A stretch of DNA of 64,000 nucleotides from Bacteroidota bacterium (GTDB taxonomy: Bacteria; Bacteroidota; Ignavibacteria; Palsa-1295): positions 62,001 through 126,000 of the forward strand of contig JAFDZW010000002.1 in NCBI GenBank assembly GCA_018266755.1, in the 5' to 3' direction. Of the stretch, positions 17,524-29,293 are shown in pieces. The notes beneath the pieces are model-generated. The model saw only the letters and a list, made by a program, of their open reading frames with translations, did no database searches and was not told the origin of the DNA. The translations under genes were made by a program, and so were the position numbers. The stretch's first letter is position 1, and each line of letters starts with the position of its first letter.

Positions 17524-18539
17524 CAGGTGGTTCTCTGAAATAGTGCGTCAAGACGTTGCAGCAAGTCGGGCTCGGTACCGAGCAGATCCAACTGCGACTG
17601 CGCCACATAGATCGGTCGTTCGCGATGCGCAGGCGTCAACAATTGGATGAGTTTGACTTCGTCCTTCGTGGTCGTCACGATGGCATCGCACGTCTGCTCT
17701 GTTGCCGCGACGATCATTTGGTCGATCGATGCTTCGTCGTATGCAGCGTGATCGGAAAATCGGAGTGGCATGACCACGGCACCTGCGGCACGCAACGACT
17801 GCTCGAATCCTTCCGGTGTGCCGATGCCCGATACTGCGAGTACTCGTTTGCCTTTGAGGTCGGCGGCGGCAATCGTCGTACGCGACCCAATCGCGCGGTA
17901 TCCTACGATACGAGCAACGACCGTGATCGGTTCGTGATGCTGTACGTCGCGGATCGTCCTGGCAAGATCTGCTGCAGAGTTCGAGTAATTGGTGATCGCC
18001 ACCAGATCGAATGGGCTGATTGCACCGATTCCCTCTCGTCCTTTGCCGAAGGGAATACTGTGTGGAATACCTTCGAGCGCATTGATCAGGACGACGTTCA
18101 GGTCACGCCGCAGGCGAAGATGTTGAAATCCGTCGTCGAGAATAACAACCTCTGCACCCATCTCGCGCGCCATTCGCGCACCTCGAACACGATCCTCGTC
18201 GCAGATCACTACGACCCCCTCCAATTCGCGTGCATAGAGTTGCGCTTCGTCCCCACTGCGACGTGTGTTGACATGTATTGCGTCCCAGTCGCGGACGACA
18301 ATGAGACCGCTGGAGTCACGTTTATAACCTCGAAGAACGATCGCACAGCGTAGACCATATCTCGAGCGCAATAACCGAGCGAGATACATCGTAAACGGTG
18401 TCTTGCCGGTCCCACCGGACGACAAATTGCCAACGGAAATTACCGGAGTCCCGAGTTTGACGGAGCGGAGAATATTCGCGCCATAGAGCCATCGGCGAAG
18501 CCGCATGATCCACGCATAGGGGTTGAATAGGTCGATCAT
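17523..18539 (-). CDS. lpxK: Tetraacyldisaccharide 4'-kinase
   Basis: LpxK phosphorylates the 4' position of the lipid A disaccharide at the inner membrane, the sixth step of the Raetz pathway. The 338-aa length is typical. The N-terminus has the membrane-facing helix and basic patch (WIMRLRRWLYG). The P-loop is VGNLSSGGTGKTPF (about 36-49), followed by VLRGYKR and the conserved DDGFQH (VVILDDGFQHLRLRRD). It overlaps the DUF374 gene upstream by 4 nt and the amidotransferase downstream by 1 nt, so it lies within a tight lipid A operon. Confidence 0.95.
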   Translation of the reverse strand: MIDLFNPYAWIMRLRRWLYGANILRSVKLGTPVISVGNLSSGGTGKTPFTMYLARLLRSRYGLRCAIVLRGYKRDSSGLIVVRDWDAIHVNTRRSGDEAQLYARELEGVVVICDEDRVRGARMAREMGAEVVILDDGFQHLRLRRDLNVVLINALEGIPHSIPFGKGREGIGAISPFDLVAITNYSNSAADLARTIRDVQHHEPITVVARIVGYRAIGSRTTIAAADLKGKRVLAVSGIGTPEGFEQSLRAAGAVVMPLRFSDHAAYDEASIDQMIVAATEQTCDAIVTTTKDEVKLIQLLTPAHRERPIYVAQSQLDLLGTEPDLLQRLDALFQRTT

Positions 18540-19153
18540 CCTCCGAAAGCGGGTTCGAGATGTTCGGTGGCCGGATCGGTCTGATACGAACGCGACCGCA
18601 TTGCAAGATACGCATCCTGCGCCGCACGTTCATCGGGGAACATACGTGTGTCGATCACATACGGAGTAATATCGACGCGAGAAAACGGATATGGGATTTC
18701 GAACCGGTCCCAACTCGAATCGAGGACGATGCGGCCGTGATACCGGATATCGAGAAAGATCAACGACAGATTCAGTTCTTTCGCAGCGATGAACGCACCT
18801 CGCTTGAAGACTTCTGCCGGACCACGCGGGCCGTCCGGGGTAAGCACAAGCCGATCTGCTCGGCTTTCATCTACCAGTACGATCGCTTCGCGCAATGCTT
18901 CCATCCCATTCTTTCCTGCCGAACCGCGGATGACTTGATAGTCCCATGAAGAGAGGATGGACGAAAGATAGTCGCCGTCCTTCGACTTGGACACAAGGGC
19001 GACAGAATGCTCTCGCGAGATCCACCATCCGGCAAGCATCTTCGAATGCCAAAAGGCGATCACGGCACGATCGGGCAGGCGTCCGCCATGCCACTTGATC
19101 CGCAGCGTGCGAACGAGCGTCGTTACCAGCGATGCAAAGACGCGCGCGATCAT
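18536..19153 (-). CDS. DUF374 lysophospholipid acyltransferase-like protein
   Basis: A 205-aa member of the DUF374 family, related to LPLAT acyltransferases. AFWHSKMLAGWW (about 33-44) carries the family His, and the later block has LTPDGPRGPAEVFKRGA (about 103-119). The N-terminal hydrophobic segment fits membrane association. DUF374 genes often lie among lipid A or Kdo transferase genes; here it is between lpxB and lpxK with 4-nt overlaps on both sides. This supports a role in acylating lipid A precursors (inference). It is not a full LpxL-type acyltransferase by length. Confidence 0.88.
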   Translation of the reverse strand: MIARVFASLVTTLVRTLRIKWHGGRLPDRAVIAFWHSKMLAGWWISREHSVALVSKSKDGDYLSSILSSWDYQVIRGSAGKNGMEALREAIVLVDESRADRLVLTPDGPRGPAEVFKRGAFIAAKELNLSLIFLDIRYHGRIVLDSSWDRFEIPYPFSRVDITPYVIDTRMFPDERAAQDAYLAMRSRSYQTDPATEHLEPAFGG

Positions 19154-20313
19154 GAGCCGAGGAGATACTGCGCGACACGAAGCGACGGCGCGCTGCGGTC
19201 GCTTGCCAACTTTGCGCGGAAAGACGACAGCTCCTGCACAAAGGCGTCACGACCTGCGTCGATGCTTCGAAGCGTCTCGGCGAGTTTCAGCGGCGTCATT
19301 GCGTGCTGCAATACTTCGGGGTAGAGCATCTTGCCGAGCACAATGTTTGCCAGACCGATATAGTTCAGCTTCACAAGCGCGCGAGCCATGAAGTATGTCA
19401 GCCAGCTTGTTCGGTAGCAAATGACACCCGGCAGCCCGGCAATCGCAGCCTCTAACGTTGTCGTTCCGCTCTTGAGTATTCCATGATATCCATGCGTCAT
19501 GAGCTGATGCACGTCATTGGGCGAACGAAAATGTACTACTCCGTTGCCGGCCGAGCTATATGCAGACGGGTCGATATTCGCCGATTCGACGACGATCGTC
19601 TCTACGGCTGCATCCGTCGCAAACAATCGTGCCGCTTCGGCCATGATCGGCAGATGACGCCGCACTTCCTCGCTGCGGCTTCCGGGAAACAGTAACAGCC
19701 AGCGCTTTGATGCATCGAGCGAATGTGTTCGTGCAAATTCTTCACGCGAGACAAACGAACGGCGCTCTTCGTCGAGAATCTCAATGAGCGGATGACCGAC
19801 AAACTCGGTCGCAGCAAGTCCTGCGTTGGTGTAGATATTCTGCTCGAACGGAAAAATGACAAGCATGCGGTTGACGCTTGCAACGATCTTCCGAACACGC
19901 TTCGGCTTCCAGGCCCATACCTGCGGGCTCACATAATAGATCACCTCGATGCCACGCTTTTTTGCCTCGGCTGCGAACCGGATATTGAAACCGGGATAGT
20001 CAACGAGAAGAATTACGTCGGGGCGTGTCGCAGGATCGTCGAGACGCGAGACCATCGTTGCGAACACCGATCGGAAGAACCCATACCGTTTTGCAACTTC
20101 CAGGAAGCCGACGACCGACATTTGTGTCGTATCATAGTCGCACTGCATTCCTTCCGCTTTGCATCGGTCGCCGCCGATACCAAAAAATTTTACGTCTCGA
20201 CCGGTGCGAGCAGCTTGCTCATTCGCTTCGCGAATAGCCCGAGCAGCGAGACGGTCGCCGGAGGTCTCGCCGGCGATGATCATCACCTTGCGGGTTGCTG
20301 CAGGGGTCGGCAT
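19150..20313 (-). CDS. lpxB: Lipid-A-disaccharide synthase
   Basis: LpxB joins UDP-diacylglucosamine and lipid X to make the lipid A disaccharide. The product is 387 aa from the ATG at 20313, a usual length. A longer in-frame start at 20469 would add Arg-rich residues inside uvrA and is rejected. Seen motifs: MIIAGETSGDRLAARAIREA at the start, the UDP-sugar region (PDVILLVDYPGFNIRFA, then YYVSPQVWAWKPKRV), LLFPGSRSEEVRRHLP and LKSGTTTLEAAIAGLPGV. It lies 14 nt after uvrA and overlaps DUF374 by 4 nt. Confidence 0.96.
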   Translation of the reverse strand: MPTPAATRKVMIIAGETSGDRLAARAIREANEQAARTGRDVKFFGIGGDRCKAEGMQCDYDTTQMSVVGFLEVAKRYGFFRSVFATMVSRLDDPATRPDVILLVDYPGFNIRFAAEAKKRGIEVIYYVSPQVWAWKPKRVRKIVASVNRMLVIFPFEQNIYTNAGLAATEFVGHPLIEILDEERRSFVSREEFARTHSLDASKRWLLLFPGSRSEEVRRHLPIMAEAARLFATDAAVETIVVESANIDPSAYSSAGNGVVHFRSPNDVHQLMTHGYHGILKSGTTTLEAAIAGLPGVICYRTSWLTYFMARALVKLNYIGLANIVLGKMLYPEVLQHAMTPLKLAETLRSIDAGRDAFVQELSSFRAKLASDRSAPSLRVAQYLLGS

Positions 20314-20327
20314 GAGCGGCGGTGAAT

Positions 20328-23207
<2,880 letters not shown>

Positions 23208-23216
23208 CGTAGGAGG

Positions 23217-23744
23217 CTATCGGCCTAAGTATCGTTCTTCGATCACCGAGAGGTGGTGCAGCTCGTGTCCGGCAATCATATAGCCAATTGCTCTGACAGA
23301 TGCCGGATTGTTGTTTGCCCTGCCGTTGCGCGTTGCCATCTCGTCCGAGAGCGAGGACAACAGTGCGATTGTCGCAGCGCGAACTGCCTTGTATTCTTCG
23401 ACAAGATCGGCGACGCTTCGCGCATCCGCATTCGAGTTCGCGACATAGGCGTTCTCTTCGAACCCAGGCAGCGATTGCGCCTCACCACGCGAGATACACA
23501 TCGCCCGATATGCAAAGACTCGTTCGGTATCGATGATATGCGACGCAACTTCCTTGACCGACCACTTCCCTTCCGCATACCGCTTCGACGCGGTCACATC
23601 GTCAAGCACGCCGAGGACGCTCGCGAGCGAGTGCGTTTGCGTGCGGAAATATGCGAGCAGGTCCTCGCCCGGCACACGGGCGATATAGGGGCCATAATAG
23701 GCAGCGTGTTCCGACGGGTTGGGTCGGGTGATGATTGGGGGCAT
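23217..23744 (-). CDS. DinB-family putative metal-dependent hydrolase
   Basis: A 175-aa four-helix DinB/YfiT-like protein. The start at 23744 gives [20 protein letters not shown]; a longer frame to 23879 overlaps the NYN gene end and is rejected. Conserved histidines typical of the metal triad are in [20 protein letters not shown] and [19 protein letters not shown]. Family knowledge: DinB-like proteins include thiol-dependent S-transferases and hydrolases; no specific reaction can be assigned. It is 16 nt downstream of the NYN gene and 9 nt before uvrA, suggesting a stress-related operon. Confidence 0.88.
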   Translation of the reverse strand: MPPIITRPNPSEHAAYYGPYIARVPGEDLLAYFRTQTHSLASVLGVLDDVTASKRYAEGKWSVKEVASHIIDTERVFAYRAMCISRGEAQSLPGFEENAYVANSNADARSVADLVEEYKAVRAATIALLSSLSDEMATRNGRANNNPASVRAIGYMIAGHELHHLSVIEERYLGR

Positions 23745-23760
23745 GTATTTAGCGGATAAC

Positions 23761-24369
23761 TTAGATTGCAGGTTGCTGCATCGGCTCTTCGCGTTGGAAG
23801 CTCTCTCCGCCGGCCGTGGTAAATCGTTCGATCGACGAACGGATTTCGGCAAGGTCGAAGAAATGCTTCCCTGCAGCATTACGTAATTCGCGCGCGACGG
23901 TTTCCTGCGTCGAGGCGACGATCACACGCTTTCCATAGCTACGCAAGAGTTCGACGGCCCGCTCGAAGTCGCCGTCGCCGGTCACAAGCACAGCGGTGTC
24001 GTACTGCGCGATCGTCGTGAAGAGATCGATTGCCATTTCCAGATCGAGATTCGCTTTGCGCGTGAGTTCGCCGGAAATTTCGTCGCGGAAGTACTTGATC
24101 GTCTTCACGCGGACAGTGTAGCCGGCGTGGTTGAGATACCCGTAAAATCGTTGTTCGCGCGGATCCGGCGGCATTTTCTGCGATGCGTACCAGAACGCGT
24201 CGCCAATGGCAGCTCCTTGCGAAAAATATTCGAGCAACTTGCGCGGGTCGAAGAACCAGCCGAGCGAGCGCTGGGCGTAGTACGCGTTTTCACCGTCGAC
24301 GAACACCGATACGCGGTTGGACGATGGCTGAAACAGCGGATGCAGCGGGGTGTCAAGTCCTTTCATCAT
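23761..24369 (-). CDS. NYN-domain (LabA/DUF88-like) nuclease
   Basis: A 202-aa protein with the PIN-like NYN fold. The acidic metal-binding residues are in VSVFVDGENAYYA (about 21-33), KANLDLEMAIDLFTT (about 111-125) and VLVTGDGDFERAVELLRSYG (about 130-150). Family knowledge: NYN proteins cut RNA in many systems, and LabA-type members act in regulation. It starts MMKG at 24369, with a GGAAG site upstream. It lies between the MalK-like ATPase gene and the DinB gene. The RNA target is unknown. Confidence 0.9.
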   Translation of the reverse strand: MMKGLDTPLHPLFQPSSNRVSVFVDGENAYYAQRSLGWFFDPRKLLEYFSQGAAIGDAFWYASQKMPPDPREQRFYGYLNHAGYTVRVKTIKYFRDEISGELTRKANLDLEMAIDLFTTIAQYDTAVLVTGDGDFERAVELLRSYGKRVIVASTQETVARELRNAAGKHFFDLAEIRSSIERFTTAGGESFQREEPMQQPAI

Positions 24370-24425
24370 TTCTTCCGATATTGTGACATGCGAACATTGG
24401 TCCGCACGAATACTGAATACGAATA

Positions 24426-25526
24426 TTATAAGATACGAAGCCCGCTGGCGGCATCGAAGAGATGTAGCCCTCGGCTTGTAGGAACAACAGCGATACGGTC
24501 TCCGATGTTCGGCACGTCATCGTCGGGGCGAAGCGTCAAGGCGAGGCGTCCACGCTCGGCGAATGCGCAGCCGATGTGGCAGTATGTCGCGCTGCCGAGG
24601 CGCTCGACAAGCTCCACTTCCCCGACGATCGAATGCGCGTCAGCCGTCTGTACACGCCCGGGACGCAAATGCTCCGGTCGCACACCGAGGATCACCTCGC
24701 CGCCCGCCTTTGCTCCGAGTTCCGAGAGGTCGACACTGAATCCGTTCGATGAGAACGTCTTCGTCGCAGCATCCACCGTTCCCGCGATCATGTTGATCGT
24801 CGGCGCACCGAGAAAGCGGGCGACGAATGCCGTCGCTGGTTCATCGTAGATAGCGCGAGGCGTAGCCGTCTGTTCGATCTGTCCTTTGTTCATCACCACG
24901 ATCTTATCGCCCATCGTCATGGCTTCGGTCTGATCGTGGGTGACATACACCATTGTCGTTCCCAGCCGTCGCTGGAGCGCTTTCAATTCGACGCGCATTT
25001 CGGTACGTAGCGCAGCGTCAAGGTTCGAAAGCGGCTCATCGAACAAGAAGACCTGAGGCTTACGCACGATGGCACGGCCAAGCGCAACACGCTGACGCTC
25101 GCCGCCGGAAAGCTCTTTGGGTTTGCGATCGAGGTGCTTGGTGATCGCAAGCAGCTCCGTCGCAGCACGGACCTCGCGGTCGACGGTGGCTTTGTCCGTC
25201 TTGCGGATCGTCAGAGGGAAAGCGATATTCTCGTAGACCGTCAGGTGCGGATAGAGCGCATAGTTCTGAAAGACCATCGCGACATCGCGGTCCTTTGGAT
25301 GCAGATCGTTGACGCGCTTGCCTGCAATAAAGATGTCTCCACCAGTGATCTCTTCGAGTCCGGCGATCATCCGGAGTGTCGTCGACTTTCCGCAGCCGGA
25401 CGGACCGACGAGCACGACGAACTCACCCTGCGCGGCCCCGAACGAGATACCGCGCACGCTATCGGCGCCATTGACGTAAGTCTTTGAAACACTGCGCAGC
25501 TCGAGATGAGATGTTACCGTATTCAA
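24426..25526 (-). CDS. MalK/UgpC-type ABC transporter ATPase
   Basis: A 366-aa ATPase of the carbohydrate uptake group. Walker A is GPSGCGKST (about 38-46), the Q-loop is FQNYALYPHL, the signature is LSGGERQRVALGRA, Walker B is VFLFDEPLSNLDAA and the H-loop is VYVTHDQTEAMT. A C-terminal TOBE/OB regulatory domain (about 240-366) is typical of MalK and UgpC. No permease or substrate-binding protein gene is near, so it may serve several sugar transporters encoded elsewhere, as MsmK/UgpC ATPases do in other bacteria (inference). It lies 21 nt after the histidine kinase gene. Confidence 0.93.
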   Translation of the reverse strand: MNTVTSHLELRSVSKTYVNGADSVRGISFGAAQGEFVVLVGPSGCGKSTTLRMIAGLEEITGGDIFIAGKRVNDLHPKDRDVAMVFQNYALYPHLTVYENIAFPLTIRKTDKATVDREVRAATELLAITKHLDRKPKELSGGERQRVALGRAIVRKPQVFLFDEPLSNLDAALRTEMRVELKALQRRLGTTMVYVTHDQTEAMTMGDKIVVMNKGQIEQTATPRAIYDEPATAFVARFLGAPTINMIAGTVDAATKTFSSNGFSVDLSELGAKAGGEVILGVRPEHLRPGRVQTADAHSIVGEVELVERLGSATYCHIGCAFAERGRLALTLRPDDDVPNIGDRIAVVPTSRGLHLFDAASGLRIL

Positions 25527-25547
25527 CTCTCTGAATTCAATTCTTGG

Positions 25548-26804
25548 TTACGCCCGTACCAGCTTGATCCGAAACGTCGTGCCTTTCCCCGGTGCCGAGT
25601 GGCTCACGAACAGCTTGCCGTGATGATACTCCTCGACGATGCGTTTGGCGAGGGTTAGTCCCAACCCCCAGCCTCGGGCTTTGGTGCTAAAGCCGGGACG
25701 AAACACTTCCTTGCGACGTCGTGCATCCATGCCTTTGCCGGTATCGGTGACGTCGATGATCACATCGCCGCCTTTTTCCGCTTCGATCTTGATCGCGATA
25801 CTCCCTTCGTTCGACTCGATAGCCTCGGTTGCATTCTTGATCAAATTCTCGAGCACCCACTCGAAGAGTTCGCGGTTGATCGCGACCGGAATCTCATCGG
25901 CCGACGTCTCGAGCGAGAACGCAATCGCATTGCCGAGCCGCGGCATCCGGTCTTCGAGATAGCCCATCACGCCCGAGACGACAGCAACGACGTTCTGCGC
26001 CTTCAAATCGGGTTTCGAGCCGATCTTCGAGAAACGGGTAGCAATACGATTAAGGCGCTCGATATCTTTCGAGATCTCGCCGGCGATGTTCACGACCTCC
26101 TCCGGCTCGCTCGCATTCATCCGCAACATCTCCGCCCAACCGAGCAGACTCGAGAGCGGCGTACCAAGTTGATGCGCCGTCTCGCGCGACATTCCGACCC
26201 AGATGTTCGATTGTTCGCTTCGCTTAAGATAGGAAAAGCTCAGGTACCCGATCAAGATAACCACCGCCGCAAGGATCAACTGGATCAGTGGCATCCGCGC
26301 GATGTCTGCGAGGATGGCACTGTCGCCGTAGTGGATGTAGTTCGTGACGCTCTCCGTTCCGGTCTTCGGATCGGTATAGGTAATGCGTTCGGGCTTATGC
26401 GAACGATCCATGCGCAGAAGTTCTTGACGCAAAAACGCCAGACGTGCTTGTTTATTGAGCGTGCTGTCGAACTCGATATTGATATTGAACTGCTTGTATG
26501 TGCCTTTCTCGTAGCTCGGGATGTCGTCACGGTCGGTGATGATCATCGGCACCCCGGAGTTGCGGACGTAGTCCACCACGTCCTGATACAACGTGGCATC
26601 GAAGTCGTCGGTATTCTGGAAATACTTCAGCGCCGAAGCAAGTAACAGCGCGACGCGCTGTTCGCGGACCTTCAACTCGCCGACAAGCCGGTTGTTGTAG
26701 ATCAGGATCCCGATCACGACGAGCACGCTCGTCACGAGCAGGCCAATCTTTATATTGGCCGACCGCGGCAGCTTGATCGTAGATGTCCGGGCAACGGTTT
26801 CCAT
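25548..26804 (-). CDS. Membrane sensor histidine kinase
   Basis: A 418-aa kinase. One transmembrane helix lies at about 19-39 (IGLLVTSVLVVIGILIYNN), a periplasmic sensor loop at about 40-170 and a second helix at about 172-193. The H-box is SRETAHQLGTPLSSLLG. The N-box is ENLIKNATEAIE, with G1 DVTDTGKGMDARR and G2 GWGLGLTLAKRIVEE. No HAMP domain is obvious. No response regulator gene is adjacent, so it is an orphan kinase here. The signal is unknown. It heads the minus-strand gene block, so its promoter lies in the repeat-bearing gap upstream. Confidence 0.93.
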   Translation of the reverse strand: METVARTSTIKLPRSANIKIGLLVTSVLVVIGILIYNNRLVGELKVREQRVALLLASALKYFQNTDDFDATLYQDVVDYVRNSGVPMIITDRDDIPSYEKGTYKQFNINIEFDSTLNKQARLAFLRQELLRMDRSHKPERITYTDPKTGTESVTNYIHYGDSAILADIARMPLIQLILAAVVILIGYLSFSYLKRSEQSNIWVGMSRETAHQLGTPLSSLLGWAEMLRMNASEPEEVVNIAGEISKDIERLNRIATRFSKIGSKPDLKAQNVVAVVSGVMGYLEDRMPRLGNAIAFSLETSADEIPVAINRELFEWVLENLIKNATEAIESNEGSIAIKIEAEKGGDVIIDVTDTGKGMDARRRKEVFRPGFSTKARGWGLGLTLAKRIVEEYHHGKLFVSHSAPGKGTTFRIKLVRA

Positions 26805-26866
26805 TGAAAGAAGTTAACCACAACAAGACGGAGGTGGTTGCCTTGAGGCACCAGCCGTAACAAGTA

Positions 26867-27000
26867 GCTCCGACTTCAGTCGGGGCATCAAATCAGAGCC
26901 TCCCATTTCTTCCTCGTCGAAATGATTTCTGACACTCCGTAGGGGTGACGCATGCGTCACCCGTGTGTCTAAAGGGATTCTTCGCCTCGCTCAGAATGAC
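26867..27000. repeat. Cluster of palindromic repeats between the kinase and TrmH genes
   Basis: Three structures lie in the 231-nt gap. First, CCGACT-TC-AGTCGG inside 26867-26886. Second, a perfect 20-bp palindrome at 26943-26962 (GGGTGACGCATGCGTCACCC). Third, a 28-nt arm at 26973-27000 that differs at one position from the right arm of the element at 4721-4803. No gene fits in the gap. These look like REP or MITE remnants. Confidence 0.7.
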
Positions 27001-27035
27001 CGGTGTGGAAAAGGGGCATTGCGGCTTCGTCGTGA

Positions 27036-27605
27036 TCAGTCCGTCGTGTGTGGCCGGAAGCGGTTGAGGTCGCCCGAAAATACGCGGACACATTCATACA
27101 GTGCCACCCCGTACGCAACTCCGACGTTCAGCGAATGCTTGGCACCGAGCATCGGGATGACGAGCGAGGATTCGCACATGGTAAGCGCTTCGTCGCTGAC
27201 GCCCGTGATCTCATTGCCGATGACGAGGGCCATTGGAAAGTCCGCGGCGGTGAGGTCGAAGACGGAGCGGCTTTCGTCAGTCAGTTCGAGCGCCACGGGC
27301 CGGAAGCCAAGTTCTTTCGCCGCGGTGATGGCTTCGGTGACGTGTTTGAAGTGGCGGTGTGGGACGGTCCGCGTAGCATCGAGCGCCGTCTTCTCGATCT
27401 CCTTGCGCGGCGGGTGAGGGGTGTATCCGCAGGTGAAGAGCGCCTCGATGCGTGCACCGTCGGACGTCCGGAAGATCGAGCCGACATTATACAGGCTCCG
27501 GATATTATCGAGGATGGCGATCACAGGAAACCGCCGCTCTGTCGATGCCGCCTCGGTCTCTGAGGGTCGGATGGAATCGAGATCGGAAAAATTGAGTCGT
27601 CGCAT
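27036..27605 (-). CDS. SpoU/TrmH-family RNA methyltransferase
   Basis: A 189-aa SPOUT 2'-O-methyltransferase. The N-terminus is DNIRSLYNVGSIFRTSDGA, the usual motif 1. Motif 2 is MALVIGNEITGVSDEAL and motif 3 is IPMLGAKHSLNVGVAYGVAL, which form the knotted SAM site. It methylates a ribose in tRNA or rRNA in the cytoplasm; the exact nucleotide cannot be assigned because the N-terminal RNA-binding extension of TrmB/RlmB-type members is short. It lies between the DUF1501 gene and the kinase block. Confidence 0.92.
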   Translation of the reverse strand: MRRLNFSDLDSIRPSETEAASTERRFPVIAILDNIRSLYNVGSIFRTSDGARIEALFTCGYTPHPPRKEIEKTALDATRTVPHRHFKHVTEAITAAKELGFRPVALELTDESRSVFDLTAADFPMALVIGNEITGVSDEALTMCESSLVIPMLGAKHSLNVGVAYGVALYECVRVFSGDLNRFRPHTTD

Positions 27606-27648
27606 GAACCGAGCACAACGTCATGCGGGCGGCAAACGGTTGCCTGAG

Positions 27649-29280
27649 TTACCGTGCCACGACAAGCTTTGCCGATTCACTCTGGCTCCCGTACCGCAGT
27701 TGCACATAGTATGTCCCGTTCGCCAACGCCGACACATCAATTGTGCATCGAGCCTCCCCTGCTCCCACCGAGCGCTGTTCTCTGCGAAGACTTCTGCCCC
27801 GTTCGTCGAAAAGCTCGATCCAGACATCTGATGACGAACCGTCAGCAACAAAGCTGATCGCTGTTTCGCGCATCGCGGGATTCGGCGACAACCGCAGCGA
27901 CTTCGCCAGCAGCGTCGGTGCGACGCTCGACGATTGCTGCGACTTCGACGGATCAATCAGATGCTGCCGAACGCCGGAGCCGTTCACTGGGAAGGTGATA
28001 TCCCACGGTGCGTGCGACCTGCCGGGACTGAGGATGAATGTGCGTAGCGACTCATCCACACCAAGCCAGTCGCCCAGAACAGCAGCGAACATCTGCCGAA
28101 ATTCGAACTGGTTGTATTGATCACCGTTCTTGTCGAGTTTTGAGAGATCGGGGTGATTGCCATAGAGTTCGCCATTGACGTTCGTACCGATCACGAAGTG
28201 TGGTGCAGCGGTCCCGTGGTCGGTACCAGAGGCCCAGTCGCCGTTCTCATCGACTCGGCGGCCGAATTCGGAGTAGGTCATGGTAACGACGCGGTCGGCA
28301 TTGCCCATTGCTTCGAGATCGCGTTGGAACGCAGCGAGTCCTTCGGTGAGCGTCCGCAATAGATACGCATGCCCATTCCCCGGCGAATCGTCTTTCGAGT
28401 ACTGAAAGAAGTGCGTATCCCAACCCTGCAGACTCGCGAAGTAGATCTTCGTCTTGAGTCCGGCGTTGATGCACCATGCGATATGCTGCAGATCGGTGGC
28501 GAACTGGCTCGACGGGTATTGCACTTTGCTGACCGTCTTTGCAGGGAACAGGTTCTTAAACCTCGCGGAATATACATTTGCGATGTTCACGAGCGATCGG
28601 ACATAGTCCAGCTCCCGACCACCCCATGTTGCAGGGACAGGCTGTGTGCCCATGTTCGCCGCAGCGCCAAAGGTCAGCGGGTCCGGCACCTGGACATCCA
28701 TCATCGCATTCACACCGCGAAAGACCTGCGAAGCGAACGTGCCCATGTTGATCGCGACGGGATCCTCGGGCAGGGAGTTGGGATAGTCGGGATAGAGCGT
28801 ATCAAGATATCTGCCGAGCCAGCCGGTGGGAATGATCAAGTCCGCATCGCTCGACGAATTCCAGATCTCAAGACCGCGAAAGTGTGAGAGGTCGGGATTT
28901 TCGATGCCGATACCTTGCACCATCGCGATCTTCCCTTCGTCCCACAATGGTTGTAGCGCATTTGCATACGGATTGATACCGAGGTCCGGGCGAGGCTTGA
29001 ACGTCAGGCGGGCTTTTTCTTCCGGCGTCGTGAAGCCAAGATTCTTGCGGTAGCGATCGTAGAGCGGGTCTTCGAATGGGACAAGCGTATTGAGCCCGTC
29101 GTTGCCACCTTCGAGATAGATCACAACCAGTGCCCGATCGTCGGGTGTGTTGGAATTCGCAAGCGCGTTAAGGATCGGCGAGTGCGTGAATGCTTCTGCG
29201 CGACGCGAACCAAGCACGAACGGCACGGCAGTGGCAGCCACGCCGAGCGGAAGAGCCTTCAGAAATGATCTGCGTTTCAT
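27649..29280 (-). CDS. DUF1501 protein with Tat-like signal and T9SS domain
   Basis: A 543-aa exported protein from the ATG at 29280. The N-terminus MKRRSFLKALPLGVAATAV is a twin-arginine (RRxFLK) signal. The DUF1501 core follows: LVVIYLEGGNDGLNTLVPF at about 53, FRGLEIWNSSS at about 140 and TYSEFGRRVDENGDW at about 340. This core is related to the alkaline phosphatase/sulfatase fold. From about 455 a T9SS sorting domain is present (RLSPNPAMRET, then LFDERGRSLR, then SALANGTYYVQLRYG, ending AKLVVAR). The function of DUF1501 is unknown. It follows the DUF1800 gene, its usual partner, with only 13 nt between them. Confidence 0.92.
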   Translation of the reverse strand: MKRRSFLKALPLGVAATAVPFVLGSRRAEAFTHSPILNALANSNTPDDRALVVIYLEGGNDGLNTLVPFEDPLYDRYRKNLGFTTPEEKARLTFKPRPDLGINPYANALQPLWDEGKIAMVQGIGIENPDLSHFRGLEIWNSSSDADLIIPTGWLGRYLDTLYPDYPNSLPEDPVAINMGTFASQVFRGVNAMMDVQVPDPLTFGAAANMGTQPVPATWGGRELDYVRSLVNIANVYSARFKNLFPAKTVSKVQYPSSQFATDLQHIAWCINAGLKTKIYFASLQGWDTHFFQYSKDDSPGNGHAYLLRTLTEGLAAFQRDLEAMGNADRVVTMTYSEFGRRVDENGDWASGTDHGTAAPHFVIGTNVNGELYGNHPDLSKLDKNGDQYNQFEFRQMFAAVLGDWLGVDESLRTFILSPGRSHAPWDITFPVNGSGVRQHLIDPSKSQQSSSVAPTLLAKSLRLSPNPAMRETAISFVADGSSSDVWIELFDERGRSLRREQRSVGAGEARCTIDVSALANGTYYVQLRYGSQSESAKLVVAR

Positions 29281-29291
29281 GGGGGGGGGGG
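29281..29291 (-). repeat. 11-nt homopolymeric C tract directly before the DUF1501 start codon
   Basis: On the coding strand eleven C residues touch the ATG of the DUF1501 gene. Together with two bases (CT) they make up the whole spacer after the DUF1800 stop codon at 29294. No Shine-Dalgarno sequence can fit, so translation of DUF1501 must depend on coupling. Such tracts are prone to slippage. Confidence 0.85.
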
Positions 29292-29293
29292 AG

